Shown here: piece by piece, positions 23,709 through 32,611 of the stretch
Layout of the letters: each line of letters begins with the position of its first letter
How positions within the stretch are numbered: position 1 is the stretch's first letter
NCBI GenBank assembly: GCA_934621505.1
Contig: CAKTUU010000003.1
Span: forward strand, 66,301 to 130,300
DNA length: 64,000 nt
Direction: 5' to 3'
Origin: an uncultured Clostridia bacterium
Lineage (GTDB): Bacteria; Bacillota; Clostridia; Christensenellales; Aristaeellaceae
Program-made: the position numbers and the translations under genes
Notes under the pieces: generated by a model
What the model saw: only the letters and a program-made list of their open reading frames with translations
The model's database searches: none
Told to the model about the DNA's origin: nothing

Positions 23709-26036
23709 ATGATTCTTTCCATTAAAAAACGCGACGGACGCGTGGTTCCCTTCGATCAGAATAAAATTGAGCAGGCCATTGAAAAAAGCTTTATGGCCAG
23801 CGGCAGTCAAAAGACCCAGGAAACCGCTGCCGAACTGGCCGCGCTGGTGGTGGAAACCGTGGAGCGGGACGAAACGCTGCCCGCCGTTCCCTCTGTGGAG
23901 CAAATTCAGGATGTGGTGGAAAAGGTTCTGATTGAAAAGGGCTTTGTCCGCTCCGCCAAAAGTTATATCCTGTACCGTGCCGAGCGCAGCCGGGTGCGCG
24001 AAATGAACACCCGCCTGATGAAGGTGTTTGAGGATATCGCCTACAAGGACGCTGTGGACAGCGACATCAAGCGGGAAAACGCCAATATCAACGGCGATAC
24101 CGCCATGGGCAGCATGCTCAAATTCGGCTCCGAGGGGTCCAAGCAGTTTTACGAAATGTATGTGCTGGAGCCCCGCTTTGCCAAGGCCCATCATGATGGC
24201 GACATCCACATCCACGATCTGGACTTCTATACCCTGACCACCACCTGCTGCCAGATTGATCTGCTGGATCTGTTCCACGGCGGCTTTTCCACCGGTCACG
24301 GCGTATTGCGTGAGCCCAACGACATTTACAGCTATTCCGCCCTGGCCTGCATCGCCATTCAGGCCAACCAGAACGACCAGCACGGCGGCCAGAGCGTGGT
24401 CAACTTTGACTACGGCATGGCTCCCGGCGTGAAAAAGACCTACTTTAAGCGCTACCGTGACAATCTGTCCCGGGCCATGGAACTGCTGGGCAATCTGGAG
24501 GACGCCGCCGATGAAGCGGTGCGTATTCTGTCCGATGTAAAGGCCGAAACCGGCAAGGGCCCCGAGCTGGCTGCGGACGATGCCTTTGACGCCGCTATGC
24601 GCAAGCATGTGGCCGCCGCCATCCCCGGCGCTGGCGACGATACCGTCACCCGCATTCTGGACTTTGTGCGGGAGCATGCGGAGCAGGAAACCGACAAGGC
24701 CACCTATCAGGCCATGGAGGCCCTGATTCACAATCTGAATACCATGAACAGCCGCGCCGGCGCGCAGGTGCCCTTCTCCTCCATCAACTACGGCATGGAC
24801 ACCTCTCCCGAGGGCCGTATGGTTATGCGAAACGTGCTGCTGGCCACGGAGGCCGGTCTGGGCAACGGCGAAACGCCTATCTTCCCCATCCAGATTTTCC
24901 GTGTAAAGGAAGGCGTCAGCTTCAACCCCGGCGATCCCAACTACGACCTGTACCGGCTGGCCATCCGCACCAGCGCCAAGCGCCTGTTCCCCAACTTCAG
25001 CTTTGTGGACGCGCCCTTTAACAAGAAATACTATAAGGAAGGCCATCCCGAAACTGAGATTGCCTATATGGGCTGCCGCACCCGCGTCATCGGCAACGTG
25101 TATGATCCCACCCGGGAAATTTGCCCCCGCCGCGGCAATTTGAGCTTCACCTCCATCAACCTGCCCCGCATTGCCATCAAGGCCAAGGGGGATATTCCCT
25201 GGTTCTTCGAGGAGCTGGAGCGCCAGCTGAACCTGGTGCATGACCAGCTGCTGGAGCGTTTGGAGATTATCTCCAAGAAAAAGGTGTATAACTTCCCCTT
25301 CCTGATGGGCGAAGGCGTGTGGATTGATTCTGAAAAGCTGGAATGGAACGATTCTGTGCGCGAGGTGCTGAAGCACGGTACCCTGTCCATCGGCTTCATC
25401 GGTCTGGCCGAATGCCTGAAGGCGCTGCGGGGCGCCCACCATGGCGAGGATCCCAACAGCCAGAATCTGGGTCTGGAAATCATTGGCTTTATCCGCAAAT
25501 TCTGCGATGAATGCAGCCAGAAGGAAAAGCTGAACTACACCTGTCTGGCTACCCCCGCCGAGGGCCTGAGCGGACGCTTTGTGCGCCTGGACCGTGAAAA
25601 ATTCGGCGTTATCCCGGGCGTGACGGATCGGGAATACTACACCAACTCCTTCCATGTGCCGGTGTACTACCCCATCAGCGCCTTCGATAAGCTGAGCATC
25701 GAGGCTCCCTACCACGCGCTGACCAACGCGGGCCACATCAGCTACATTGAAATGGACGGCGACCCCACCAAGAATCTGGACGCCTTTGAAAAAGTGGTGC
25801 GCTACATGCACGATGTGGGCATCGGCTACGGCAGCATCAACCACCCGGTAGATCGCGACCCCGAATGCGGCTATAACGGCATCATCGGCGATACCTGCCC
25901 CAAATGCGGTCGCAGCGAGGATGGGCACGCCTTTGAGCGCATCCGCCGCATTACCGGCTATCTGGTAGGAACCCTGGACCGTTTCAACAACGGCAAACGC
26001 GCTGAGGAACGGGACCGCGTAAAGCATCAGATTTAA
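23709..26036 (+). CDS. nrdD: anaerobic (class III) ribonucleoside-triphosphate reductase
   Basis: 775 aa. Residues 1-90 are an ATP-cone allosteric domain (IKKRDGRVVPFDQNKIEQAI). The catalytic barrel has HDGDIHIHDLDFY, the substrate-site cysteines, and a C-terminal zinc motif with CPKCG. The glycyl-radical site lies in RRITGYLVGTLDRFN near residue 750. It makes deoxynucleotides under anaerobic conditions and needs an NrdG activase, which is not adjacent. A GAGGAGG site lies 8 nt upstream. NrdR-like boxes and DnaA-box-like sites upstream suggest control by dNTP level and perhaps by the replication state. Confidence 0.96.
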   Translation: MILSIKKRDGRVVPFDQNKIEQAIEKSFMASGSQKTQETAAELAALVVETVERDETLPAVPSVEQIQDVVEKVLIEKGFVRSAKSYILYRAERSRVREMNTRLMKVFEDIAYKDAVDSDIKRENANINGDTAMGSMLKFGSEGSKQFYEMYVLEPRFAKAHHDGDIHIHDLDFYTLTTTCCQIDLLDLFHGGFSTGHGVLREPNDIYSYSALACIAIQANQNDQHGGQSVVNFDYGMAPGVKKTYFKRYRDNLSRAMELLGNLEDAADEAVRILSDVKAETGKGPELAADDAFDAAMRKHVAAAIPGAGDDTVTRILDFVREHAEQETDKATYQAMEALIHNLNTMNSRAGAQVPFSSINYGMDTSPEGRMVMRNVLLATEAGLGNGETPIFPIQIFRVKEGVSFNPGDPNYDLYRLAIRTSAKRLFPNFSFVDAPFNKKYYKEGHPETEIAYMGCRTRVIGNVYDPTREICPRRGNLSFTSINLPRIAIKAKGDIPWFFEELERQLNLVHDQLLERLEIISKKKVYNFPFLMGEGVWIDSEKLEWNDSVREVLKHGTLSIGFIGLAECLKALRGAHHGEDPNSQNLGLEIIGFIRKFCDECSQKEKLNYTCLATPAEGLSGRFVRLDREKFGVIPGVTDREYYTNSFHVPVYYPISAFDKLSIEAPYHALTNAGHISYIEMDGDPTKNLDAFEKVVRYMHDVGIGYGSINHPVDRDPECGYNGIIGDTCPKCGRSEDGHAFERIRRITGYLVGTLDRFNNGKRAEERDRVKHQI

Positions 26037-26044
26037 CGTAACCA

Positions 26045-26273
26045 GGGCTTGCCGCCAATACGGCAAGCCCCTAGACTGTCGAAAAACCCTTTTCGGGGAG
26101 TTGTCAGAGGGGCCGCAGCCCCTCTGACTGGATTCGTATCGACCGGCTTTGCCGGTCGGGCGGGGAGTTTTCGGCTTTGCCGAAAACATTCCTCCAGTCC
26201 TTCGTCAGAAAAGATCGTCGTCAGACGAGCTTTTTTGACGGCCTGAGGGCTTGCCGCCAATACGGCAAGCCCC
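26045..26273. repeat. terminator-flanked repeat element, family B, copy 1
   Basis: A 175-bp core (26072-26246) lies between two perfect 27-bp copies of a hairpin (26045-26071 and 26247-26273; stem GGGCTTGCCG with CGGCAAGCCC). Only the second copy is followed by a T-run. The core begins TAGACTGTCGAAAAACCC and ends CTTTTTTGACGGCCTGA, imperfect inverted repeats. It contains hairpins such as GTCAGAGGGG with CCCCTCTGAC and GTTTTCGG with CCGAAAAC. Its right-hand 45 bp match the element at 38.9 kb in opposite orientation. A 65-codon open frame inside is probably not a gene. Confidence 0.8.
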
Positions 26274-26299
26274 ATTTTTGCTTTGAAAGGATTGCCAGC

Positions 26300-27613
26300 A
26301 TGCAGCAAACGTTTTTCTCCACGGAGTCCTTGCAGCCTTTAGCGGACCGGCTTCGCCCCCAAACGCTGGAGGAAATCGCCGGGCAGCGCCACCTGCTGGG
26401 GCCAGGTAAGGTACTGCGTCGGCTGATTGAGCAGGATCATTTGTCCTCCATGATTTTCTGGGGCCCGCCCGGCGTGGGCAAAACCACGCTGGCGCGGGTC
26501 ATCGCCGGGCAAACCAGGTCCAAATTTATGGATTTTTCCGCCGTCACCAGCGGCATCAAGGACATCCGCAGCGTCATGCTGGAAGCGGACCACAATCAAA
26601 TGTACGGCGAACGGACCGTGGTGTTTGTGGACGAAATTCACCGTTTTAACAAAGCGCAGCAGGATGCTTTTCTGCCCTTTGTGGAAAAGGGGTCCATCAT
26701 CCTGATTGGGGCCACCACGGAAAACCCTTCCTTTGAGGTGAACAGCGCGCTTTTGTCCCGGCTGAAGGTCTTTGTGCTGCAAGCCCTGTCGGAGGAGGAT
26801 TTAACCGCGCTTTTGCGCCGTGCCCTGACGGATTCCCGGGGCTTTGGCGGACAAACCATCCATATTGAGGAGGAAATGCTGGGGGCAATCGCCCGCTTTG
26901 CCAACGGTGACGCCCGATCCGCCCTGTCCACGCTGGAAATGGTGGTGCTGAACGGCGATATGAACGGGGACGAAATTACCGTTACCCCGGAAACCGTAGC
27001 CCAATGCACCTCCAAAAAATCCCTGATGTACGACAAAAAGGGCGATCAGCATTATGACCTGATTTCCGCCCTGCACAAGTCCATGCGCAATTCCGACCCG
27101 GACGCCGCCGTATACTGGCTGGCGCGCATGCTGGAGGGGGGCGAGGACCCGCTGTACATTGCCCGGCGGGTCACCCGTTTTGCCGCCGAGGACGTGGGGC
27201 TGGCGGACCCACGGGCCATGGAAATCGCCGTGGCCGCCTATCAGGCCTGCCACTTCATTGGCGTGCCGGAATGCAACGTCCACTTGACCGAGGCCGTCAT
27301 TTACATGTCGCTGGCCCCTAAATCCAACGCCATGGAAGTGGCCTATCTGTCGGCCCAAAAGGACGCGCTGAGCCAGATGGCGGAGCCGGTGCCTCTGGTC
27401 ATCCGCAACGCGCCCACCACCCTGATGCAGCAGCTGAACTATGGCAAAGGGTATCAATACGCCCATAACGCCAAGGATAAGCTGACCAATATGCAATGCC
27501 TGCCGGATTCTCTGCTGGGGCGGGAATACTATCAGCCCACCGAGCAGGGCGTGGAGGGCCGCTTTAAAGCCCGTCTGGAAAGCATTAAGCAATGGAAAAA
27601 GGAACACCGGTAA
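26300..27613 (+). CDS. rarA: replication-associated recombination protein A (MgsA/RarA AAA+ ATPase)
   Basis: 437 aa. Walker A is WGPPGVGKTTLAR (residues about 54-66) and Walker B VFVDEIHRFNKAQQDAFLP. An arginine-finger/sensor segment GATTENPSFEVN and the C-terminal RarA tetramerisation region (KGYQYAHNAKDKLTNMQCLPDSL) follow. The protein acts at stalled replication forks. The ATG at 26300 follows AAAGGA; upstream in-frame codons run into the repeat element and are not considered coding. It is closed by a bidirectional terminator. Confidence 0.95.
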   Translation: MQQTFFSTESLQPLADRLRPQTLEEIAGQRHLLGPGKVLRRLIEQDHLSSMIFWGPPGVGKTTLARVIAGQTRSKFMDFSAVTSGIKDIRSVMLEADHNQMYGERTVVFVDEIHRFNKAQQDAFLPFVEKGSIILIGATTENPSFEVNSALLSRLKVFVLQALSEEDLTALLRRALTDSRGFGGQTIHIEEEMLGAIARFANGDARSALSTLEMVVLNGDMNGDEITVTPETVAQCTSKKSLMYDKKGDQHYDLISALHKSMRNSDPDAAVYWLARMLEGGEDPLYIARRVTRFAAEDVGLADPRAMEIAVAAYQACHFIGVPECNVHLTEAVIYMSLAPKSNAMEVAYLSAQKDALSQMAEPVPLVIRNAPTTLMQQLNYGKGYQYAHNAKDKLTNMQCLPDSLLGREYYQPTEQGVEGRFKARLESIKQWKKEHR

Positions 27614-27628
27614 CTGCATAACAGCCAA

Positions 27629-27660
27629 AAAAGCAGATGAGTCAACGCTCATCTGCTTTT
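27629..27660. terminator. bidirectional intrinsic terminator
   Basis: A 13-bp perfect stem (27629-27641 with 27648-27660), 6-nt loop, flanked by A-run and T-run, between convergent rarA and the VanW-protein gene. Confidence 0.9.
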
Positions 27661-27664
27661 GTTT

Positions 27665-29437
27665 TTACCAATTATATTCAATTACCTGCTGATAGGCCTT
27701 ATAGGTGCTGGTGTGCATCAGCTCACGCTTGGTTTCCACCCCATCCTTGTACCACACCTTGTAGGTTTCCACCACATAGCCTGTGCGGGCCTTTACTGTG
27801 GTTTTGCTGTCACCGTAGGCAAGCTCGCCGTTATAGACGTATTTCGCCTCGGACGGCGCATTCATGGTTTTCACCACGGTTGATTCCAAATCAATGGTCA
27901 CGCCCTCGCCCAAAGACAAGCCCCAAATTTCGGCGCTCATTTTGCGGTCCTTGTAATAGGTAATGATAAAAACGGGGCTGGAAGTGTTGTTTTTGAATTT
28001 GAAATCCAGATTGGGCCAGTTGACCGTCGCGTCCTCGCCAATATTCACATAGGTGCTGGGCCATGCGTGAGGGCTGCGGGAAACAATCTCCAAATTGGCC
28101 CGGGCCACGGCGTTAAACAGGGTGGAGGATACCTGGCAGATGCCGCCGCCAACCTCCTCGATGCTTTGACCGGCCGCGATGGCTCCGGCGGATTTGTATC
28201 CCTTTTCCGTGGTGCGTTGACCGGTGGCCTCGTTAAAGCTGAAGGTTTGACCGGGCAGCAGCGCCGTTCCGTTGATGGCCCTGCAGGCCAGATCGATATT
28301 GGTATTGCGGTTTGAATCCTTCGTGGTTTGAGTGGTGTAGGCCGCGATCAAATGAAAGTTGGCCTGCAGCGCTTCCGTCGTAACGGACGGCTGGGTAATA
28401 ACCGGATCAACGGTAACCGTTACGCCCTTTTCCCAGCGGTCCAGCGCCGCCACAATCCGGTCGTACAGCAAATCCTGGTCGATGGTCACCCCGGGCTGGT
28501 CCTCGGTAAAGGTAAAGGTGCGGGTGTTATAGTCAAAGGATTGAATTTGCGCGTCCACCGGATCGCGGGTGATATAGGCCGCAATCTCCTCCACCTTCCG
28601 CCGTACCGCTTCATGGTCGTAGCTGGCGGTGGTGGTCAGGTTCACGCCGTTTTCCCGCAGGGCGACGGCTGTGTTGACCCTCTCGCGAAAAGGCGTCTGC
28701 TGGGTGGTCTGTATGGCCGTGGTATTGGTGCGGCCAATGGCATAGGCCTTTTCAAGCACGTTGCCCAAATCACGCTGGGCAGGCACATTGGACGTATCAA
28801 GGGTCCAGGTTTTGTCCCCAATGGCCACCGTTACGGAAAACGCGCCGGATACCTCGGCCGTTGCGCCGCCTAAAAGCTCCCGCGCCTGGTCGACGGTCAA
28901 ATCGCCCACATGCACGCCGTCCACAAAAACGCCGGGGAAAATAACATCCCGGTTCATATACGACCGGTACTGCTTATAGGCCGCCACCGTTTTTCCATCA
29001 TAACGCAGCAGTTCGCCATTCACAAAAGCAAAATTGTCAAAATCCTTCCAGAAATATCCCGCCAGCTGGGGCATCATCATCACACCCAAAAAGGCGATGC
29101 CCGCAACGCTGACGGTAATCAGCGCCACATACAGATAGGCCTTCCAGCCGCCCCGCCTGTCGGAGCCGCCTTCCCGCTTTCTTGGAGCGCGCCCCCTTGG
29201 CGCGGACGGCCCCTTCGGCCGTACAGGAGTACGCACGGCCAAATCGCTGACCGCCTGGTTCCAGTTAGGCTCATCGTCATACACAAAGGCGGATGGCATG
29301 GCGGCGTCCTCCGGCAGGCTTTGGCCGCCTTCCCGGGCAAAGCTGCCAGGCTGCATAAACGTGCCCTGGTCATTGACAATCAGCTTTTGTGCCCGCCGCA
29401 CATTCGGCTGGCCGCGGAATGCGTCCTGGGAAGCCAC
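27665..29437 (-). CDS. VanW-family membrane-anchored protein with G5-like C terminus
   Basis: 590 aa. A cytoplasmic N-terminal part of about 100 basic residues is followed by one transmembrane helix (YVALITVSVAGIAFLGVMMM region). The outside part has two putative peptidoglycan-binding-type repeats (VHVGDLTVDQARELLGG and the following region), then the VanW domain (LPGQTFSFNEATGQ, GGGICQVSSTLFNAV), and a last G5-like beta segment (KARTGYVVETYKVWYKDG). The start is GTG, 9 nt after AAGGAGG. It is likely a cell-surface protein tied to the wall; the VanW activity is unknown. It follows rex by 19 nt. Confidence 0.88.
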   Translation of the reverse strand: MASQDAFRGQPNVRRAQKLIVNDQGTFMQPGSFAREGGQSLPEDAAMPSAFVYDDEPNWNQAVSDLAVRTPVRPKGPSAPRGRAPRKREGGSDRRGGWKAYLYVALITVSVAGIAFLGVMMMPQLAGYFWKDFDNFAFVNGELLRYDGKTVAAYKQYRSYMNRDVIFPGVFVDGVHVGDLTVDQARELLGGATAEVSGAFSVTVAIGDKTWTLDTSNVPAQRDLGNVLEKAYAIGRTNTTAIQTTQQTPFRERVNTAVALRENGVNLTTTASYDHEAVRRKVEEIAAYITRDPVDAQIQSFDYNTRTFTFTEDQPGVTIDQDLLYDRIVAALDRWEKGVTVTVDPVITQPSVTTEALQANFHLIAAYTTQTTKDSNRNTNIDLACRAINGTALLPGQTFSFNEATGQRTTEKGYKSAGAIAAGQSIEEVGGGICQVSSTLFNAVARANLEIVSRSPHAWPSTYVNIGEDATVNWPNLDFKFKNNTSSPVFIITYYKDRKMSAEIWGLSLGEGVTIDLESTVVKTMNAPSEAKYVYNGELAYGDSKTTVKARTGYVVETYKVWYKDGVETKRELMHTSTYKAYQQVIEYNW

Positions 29438-29456
29438 GATCCAATTCCTCCTTGCG

Positions 29457-30080
29457 TTACGCCTGCATCATGCGGTAGCTGAGCACCTGCAATCCTTCCT
29501 CCAAATGCACATTAAAGGAAGCGACGCCCTCCGGCAGTTTCAAATCCACCGGGGCAAAATTCCAGATACCCCTGACGCCGTATTGACACAACTGATCCGC
29601 TACCTCCTGGGCGCAGGCTGCGGGCAAAGCCAGCACGGCGATGTCCACCTGGTTTTCCTCAAGATAACGTTTCATCTGTGTCATATCCTGCACAAGAATG
29701 CCGCCAACATCCATGCCAATTTTCTTTTCGCTTTGGTCAAAAATCGCTACCGTCTGGAAACCGTTCTGCGAGAAGGAATCCGACAAAGCCACGGCACGGC
29801 CAATGTTGCCCGCGCCCACAATCATCATGCGATGGGGCTGATCCACCCCCAAAATATGGCCGATATGCTCGCGCAAATTGGTCACGGCATATCCGTAGCC
29901 CTGACGGCCAAAGCCGCCAAAGCAGTTGATATCCTGACGAATTTGGGACGCCGTCAGGCGCATGCGCGCTCCCAGCTCCTGGGAAGAAATCTGGGCGACG
30001 CCCTCCCGTTCCAGTTCCTTCAAATTGCGGTAGTATGCGGGCAAGCGTTTAATGACCGCTTCGGAAACATAGCCTGCCAT
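29457..30080 (-). CDS. rex: redox-sensing transcriptional repressor Rex
   Basis: 207 aa. The N-terminal winged helix (KRLPAYYRNLKELEREGV, then SSQELGARMRLTASQIRQDINCFG) is diagnostic for Rex. A Rossmann fold with VGAGNIGRAVA near residue 90 senses the NADH/NAD ratio. Rex represses fermentation and respiration genes when NADH is low. GGAGG lies a few bases before the ATG. It is first in a two-gene transcript with the VanW protein. Targets in this window were not clearly identified. Confidence 0.96.
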   Translation of the reverse strand: MAGYVSEAVIKRLPAYYRNLKELEREGVAQISSQELGARMRLTASQIRQDINCFGGFGRQGYGYAVTNLREHIGHILGVDQPHRMMIVGAGNIGRAVALSDSFSQNGFQTVAIFDQSEKKIGMDVGGILVQDMTQMKRYLEENQVDIAVLALPAACAQEVADQLCQYGVRGIWNFAPVDLKLPEGVASFNVHLEEGLQVLSYRMMQA

Positions 30081-30117
30081 GGGTTCCTGTCCTCCATTTC
30101 AACTTTTGTTTGCTGTC

Positions 30118-30146
30118 ATTATATCACAGCCTTTTCCCCGGAGCAA
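30118..30146 (-). promoter_or_regulatory. promoter of rex
   Basis: On the minus strand TTGCTC (30146-30141) and TATAAT (30123-30118), spacer 17 bp, about 38 nt before the rex ATG. Confidence 0.55.
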
Positions 30147-30147
30147 A

Positions 30148-30516
30148 TCAAAGGCTCCCGGCAATTTCTTTTTGCCGTTTCTTGCTAAGCGTCCGCGCCA
30201 CCCGCCGGTAGGATTTCGCGCATAGCTGCTGAATCAGCTCCTGGGGCACGGCTCCATCCAGACGGATGGAAATCCAGTTGCGCTTATCCATATAAAATCC
30301 AGGCAGAATATCCGGGTACTGGCCGCGCAGCAGTTCGGCCTCCAGGGGTTCGCACTTCAGCGTCAGCAGGGGATGGCCCGCATATTCAGCCGCATGCTCC
30401 AGGCCCGGCCTGCACAGGGCGGCAAACATCTTTTCCCCCACCCGGTACCGGTCCCAGCCCCATTCGGCCTTGTAATCCCAAACCGCCCCCGGCATGCTCA
30501 GCAAAAAATCGTGCAT
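30148..30516 (-). CDS. MmcQ/YjbR-family protein
   Basis: 122-aa small protein of the YjbR double-wing DNA-binding-like fold: MHDFLLSMPGA start, WGWDRYRVGEKMFA, LLTLKCEPLEAELL and a WISIRLDGAVP segment. The family is widespread and poorly characterised. An AAGGAG site precedes the ATG. The gene stands alone between rex and the jag terminator. A DNA-binding role is only suggested by fold. Confidence 0.85.
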   Translation of the reverse strand: MHDFLLSMPGAVWDYKAEWGWDRYRVGEKMFAALCRPGLEHAAEYAGHPLLTLKCEPLEAELLRGQYPDILPGFYMDKRNWISIRLDGAVPQELIQQLCAKSYRRVARTLSKKRQKEIAGSL

Positions 30517-30540
30517 AGATTGCTTCTCCTTTGAAAACAG

Positions 30541-30572
30541 CTAGGGGAAACCCGTCTCCGGATTTCCCCTAG
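30541..30572 (-). terminator. intrinsic terminator of the rpmH-rnpA-yidD-yidC-jag cluster
   Basis: CTAGGGGAAA (30541-30550) pairs with TTTCCCCTAG (30563-30572), 12-nt loop, just after the jag stop; on the minus strand a T-containing tract (CTGTTTTC) follows. Confidence 0.7.
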
Positions 30573-30588
30573 TATGGCTTGCATTTCG

Positions 30589-31395
30589 TTATTGCGGCTG
30601 CTTCAGCGTAATCACCACATGACGATTGGGTTCCTCGCCCTCGCTATGGGTGGTTACGGCGTCGTTCTGCTGCAAGGCGCTGTGCAGAATGCGGCGCTCG
30701 TAGGGGTTCATGGGCTCCATAACCACCTTACGGCCGGTTTTGACGCAGCGGTTCGCCATGCGGTTGGCCAACCGGCGCAGGGCCTCCTCGCGCTTGGCGC
30801 GGTAGTTCTCGGTATCCAGCGTGACGCGGGTATATTCTTCCTGGCCGCGGTTCACATACAGGCTGGTCAGGTATTGCAGCGCGTCCAGCGTTTCTCCCCG
30901 GCGGCCGATCAGGATGCCCAGGGTATCGCCAAACATATCCACCCGCACGTTGCCTTCGTCGTCACGATGCACGTTGATGGTAACCTCTACGCCCATCAGA
31001 CGGGTTACATCCGCCAGGAAGGTCCTGGCCTTTTCCTCGGCGCTGCCGGGAGCAACTTCCGCCTGGGCTGCTTTGGGGGCGGGCCTGGCGATGGTTTCCG
31101 CCTTCGGTTCCGCCTTGACGGCAGCCTCCGTTTTCTTGGGCGCGGGCTTTTTGGCTTCTTTTTTCCTGTCTGTCTTCGGAGCGTCCATGGTTACGGACGG
31201 CATCTGCACCGCTTCTTCATCCTCGCGCACCGTCAGCCGCACCACCACGGGCTTACCGCCAAGGAAGCCCAGAAAGCCCTTGCTGCCTTCGTCCAGAATG
31301 TCGATTTTTACATCGGAAAAGGAAACGCCCAGCTTTTCCAAGCCAAGGGTTACGGCCTCCTCCATCGTTTTGGCACTGGATTCCACGGATCTCAT
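30589..31395 (-). CDS. jag: RNA-binding protein Jag/KhpB (SpoIIIJ-associated)
   Basis: 268 aa. There is a Jag-N domain (residues 1-50, with the KGFLGFLGGKP signature), a long Lys/Ala/Pro-rich linker (about 65-115), a KH domain (DTLGILIGRRGETLDALQYL) and a C-terminal R3H domain (MNPYERRILHSALQ). KhpB binds RNA with KhpA and influences cell division and sporulation in Firmicutes. It overlaps yidC by 4 nt, the classic order. The linker is longer than in B. subtilis. Confidence 0.95.
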   Translation of the reverse strand: MRSVESSAKTMEEAVTLGLEKLGVSFSDVKIDILDEGSKGFLGFLGGKPVVVRLTVREDEEAVQMPSVTMDAPKTDRKKEAKKPAPKKTEAAVKAEPKAETIARPAPKAAQAEVAPGSAEEKARTFLADVTRLMGVEVTINVHRDDEGNVRVDMFGDTLGILIGRRGETLDALQYLTSLYVNRGQEEYTRVTLDTENYRAKREEALRRLANRMANRCVKTGRKVVMEPMNPYERRILHSALQQNDAVTTHSEGEEPNRHVVITLKQPQ

Positions 31396-32366
31396 TTCAG
31401 CGAACCCTCCTCAATGGTTTCCCGCTCCTCCTGGTCCTTCTTTTCAAAGATGCGGTTCATAATCAGGCTCTGTACCCAGGCCACCAGGTTGCTCATCACC
31501 CAGTACAGGGAGAACATGGCGTTGTAGCTGGAGCAGATCCACAGAGAGAACAGCGGGAAGAAATACTTCATAAAGTTGCCCGTGCCAGCCTGCTGGTTAG
31601 CGGTAGCCGTCTGCGGCTGGGACAGGGTCATCAGATACTGGGTAACGGCCGCCAGAATGGGCAGCACAAACCAGCCGTTGCCCTTGGCATAAATATTCAC
31701 CTTGGCAATCAACAGGTTCAGCTGGGGCAGCGTGGACCACAGCGCCGTTTCCATTTCATAATTGGGCAGGGTTTGCAGCGCGGAGGATACCAGTTCGCTG
31801 GTCAGGGTATTGGCGTTGATGCCATAGCCCGCCAGAGCGGATACCTGGCTGGCGTCCAGGGACTGGAACACGCTGCTCCATACGTCCGCGGGAATCATCT
31901 TCAGGCTGTTGTGATCCGCAATAATGGGCGAAAAGGGACTGTCCGGCATCCAGATATTCTTGATCCACAGGAAGCTTTCGTTCACCTGCTCACCGCCGCT
32001 GGCCAGCACGCTCAGGGCCTGCTTGGCCAGTTCGGTATTGGCAACCAGACGCATGGCGCTCCACATGATCATCAAAATCACCATGGAAATCAGCATGGGC
32101 AGGCAGCCGCTCATGGGGCTGACGCCCTCCTTGCGGTACAGCTCGGCCATTTTCTGGTTCAGCTTGTCTTTGTCGTTGGCATACTTTTTTTGCAGCTTTT
32201 CCACCTGGGGCTGCACGGCGGTCATGCGGCGCATGCTCTTGCGGCTCTTGTAATCCAGCGGCATCACCAGCAGCTTCACAAGCACCGTAAAGATAATCAG
32301 CGACACGCCGTAGCTGTTGACAATGGAATTGATCCCGCTGATGATATTGGCAAAAAACTGGTTCAC
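31392..32366 (-). CDS. yidC: membrane protein insertase YidC
   Basis: 324 aa with five predicted membrane helices in the YidC/Oxa1 arrangement: YGVSLIIFTVLVKLLVMPL, then the basic cytoplasmic hairpin (KSRKSMRRM to YRKEGVSP), MLISMVILMIMWSAM, and C-terminal helices ending in a charged tail. It inserts proteins into the membrane with or without SecYEG. The start is taken as GTG at 32366, 11 nt after AAGGAGG; the encoded start lacks a lipobox, unlike many Gram-positive YidC proteins. An extracytoplasmic loop of about 100 residues between helices 2 and 3 is longer than usual for SpoIIIJ. Confidence 0.94.
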   Translation of the reverse strand: MNQFFANIISGINSIVNSYGVSLIIFTVLVKLLVMPLDYKSRKSMRRMTAVQPQVEKLQKKYANDKDKLNQKMAELYRKEGVSPMSGCLPMLISMVILMIMWSAMRLVANTELAKQALSVLASGGEQVNESFLWIKNIWMPDSPFSPIIADHNSLKMIPADVWSSVFQSLDASQVSALAGYGINANTLTSELVSSALQTLPNYEMETALWSTLPQLNLLIAKVNIYAKGNGWFVLPILAAVTQYLMTLSQPQTATANQQAGTGNFMKYFFPLFSLWICSSYNAMFSLYWVMSNLVAWVQSLIMNRIFEKKDQEERETIEEGSLK

Positions 32367-32371
32367 GGGGG

Positions 32372-32611
32372 TTACTCCCTCCTTAAGGTGGTATGGGGTT
32401 CTTCCGGAACAGGGTCGTACCCGCCCCGGCAAAAAGGATTGCAACGCAAAATACGCTTCAGCGCCAGCCAGCCGCCCTTGACCGCGCCAAAGCGGTCAAT
32501 CGCCGTCAGGGCATACTGAGAGCAGGTGGGCGTAAACCGGCAGGCAGGCGGCGTATGCGGGCTGACATACCGGCGGTAGAGGCGAATGAGCCAAAGCAAA
32601 AGCCGTTTCAT
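32372..32611 (-). CDS. yidD: membrane protein insertion efficiency factor YidD
   Basis: 79 aa. Family hallmarks are LIRLYRRYVSP, CRFTPTCSQYALTAI and a GGYDPVPE C-terminal segment. It has one amphipathic N-terminal helix and probably sits at the inner membrane surface near YidC. It overlaps rnpA by 4 nt and is 5 nt from yidC. The gene runs RLLLWLI from an ATG at 32611; longer upstream frames belong to rnpA. Confidence 0.95.
   Translation of the reverse strand: MKRLLLWLIRLYRRYVSPHTPPACRFTPTCSQYALTAIDRFGAVKGGWLALKRILRCNPFCRGGYDPVPEEPHTTLRRE

Noticed and set aside
23640..26189. 849-codon open frame on the minus strand opposite nrdD
   Set aside because: Antisense shadow; nrdD is supported by motifs, ribosome binding site and promoter.
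26049..26246. 65-codon open frame in the repeat element before rarA
   Set aside because: Lies inside a multi-hairpin repeat; its shared C-terminal residues with the 38.9-kb copy come from the repeat DNA.
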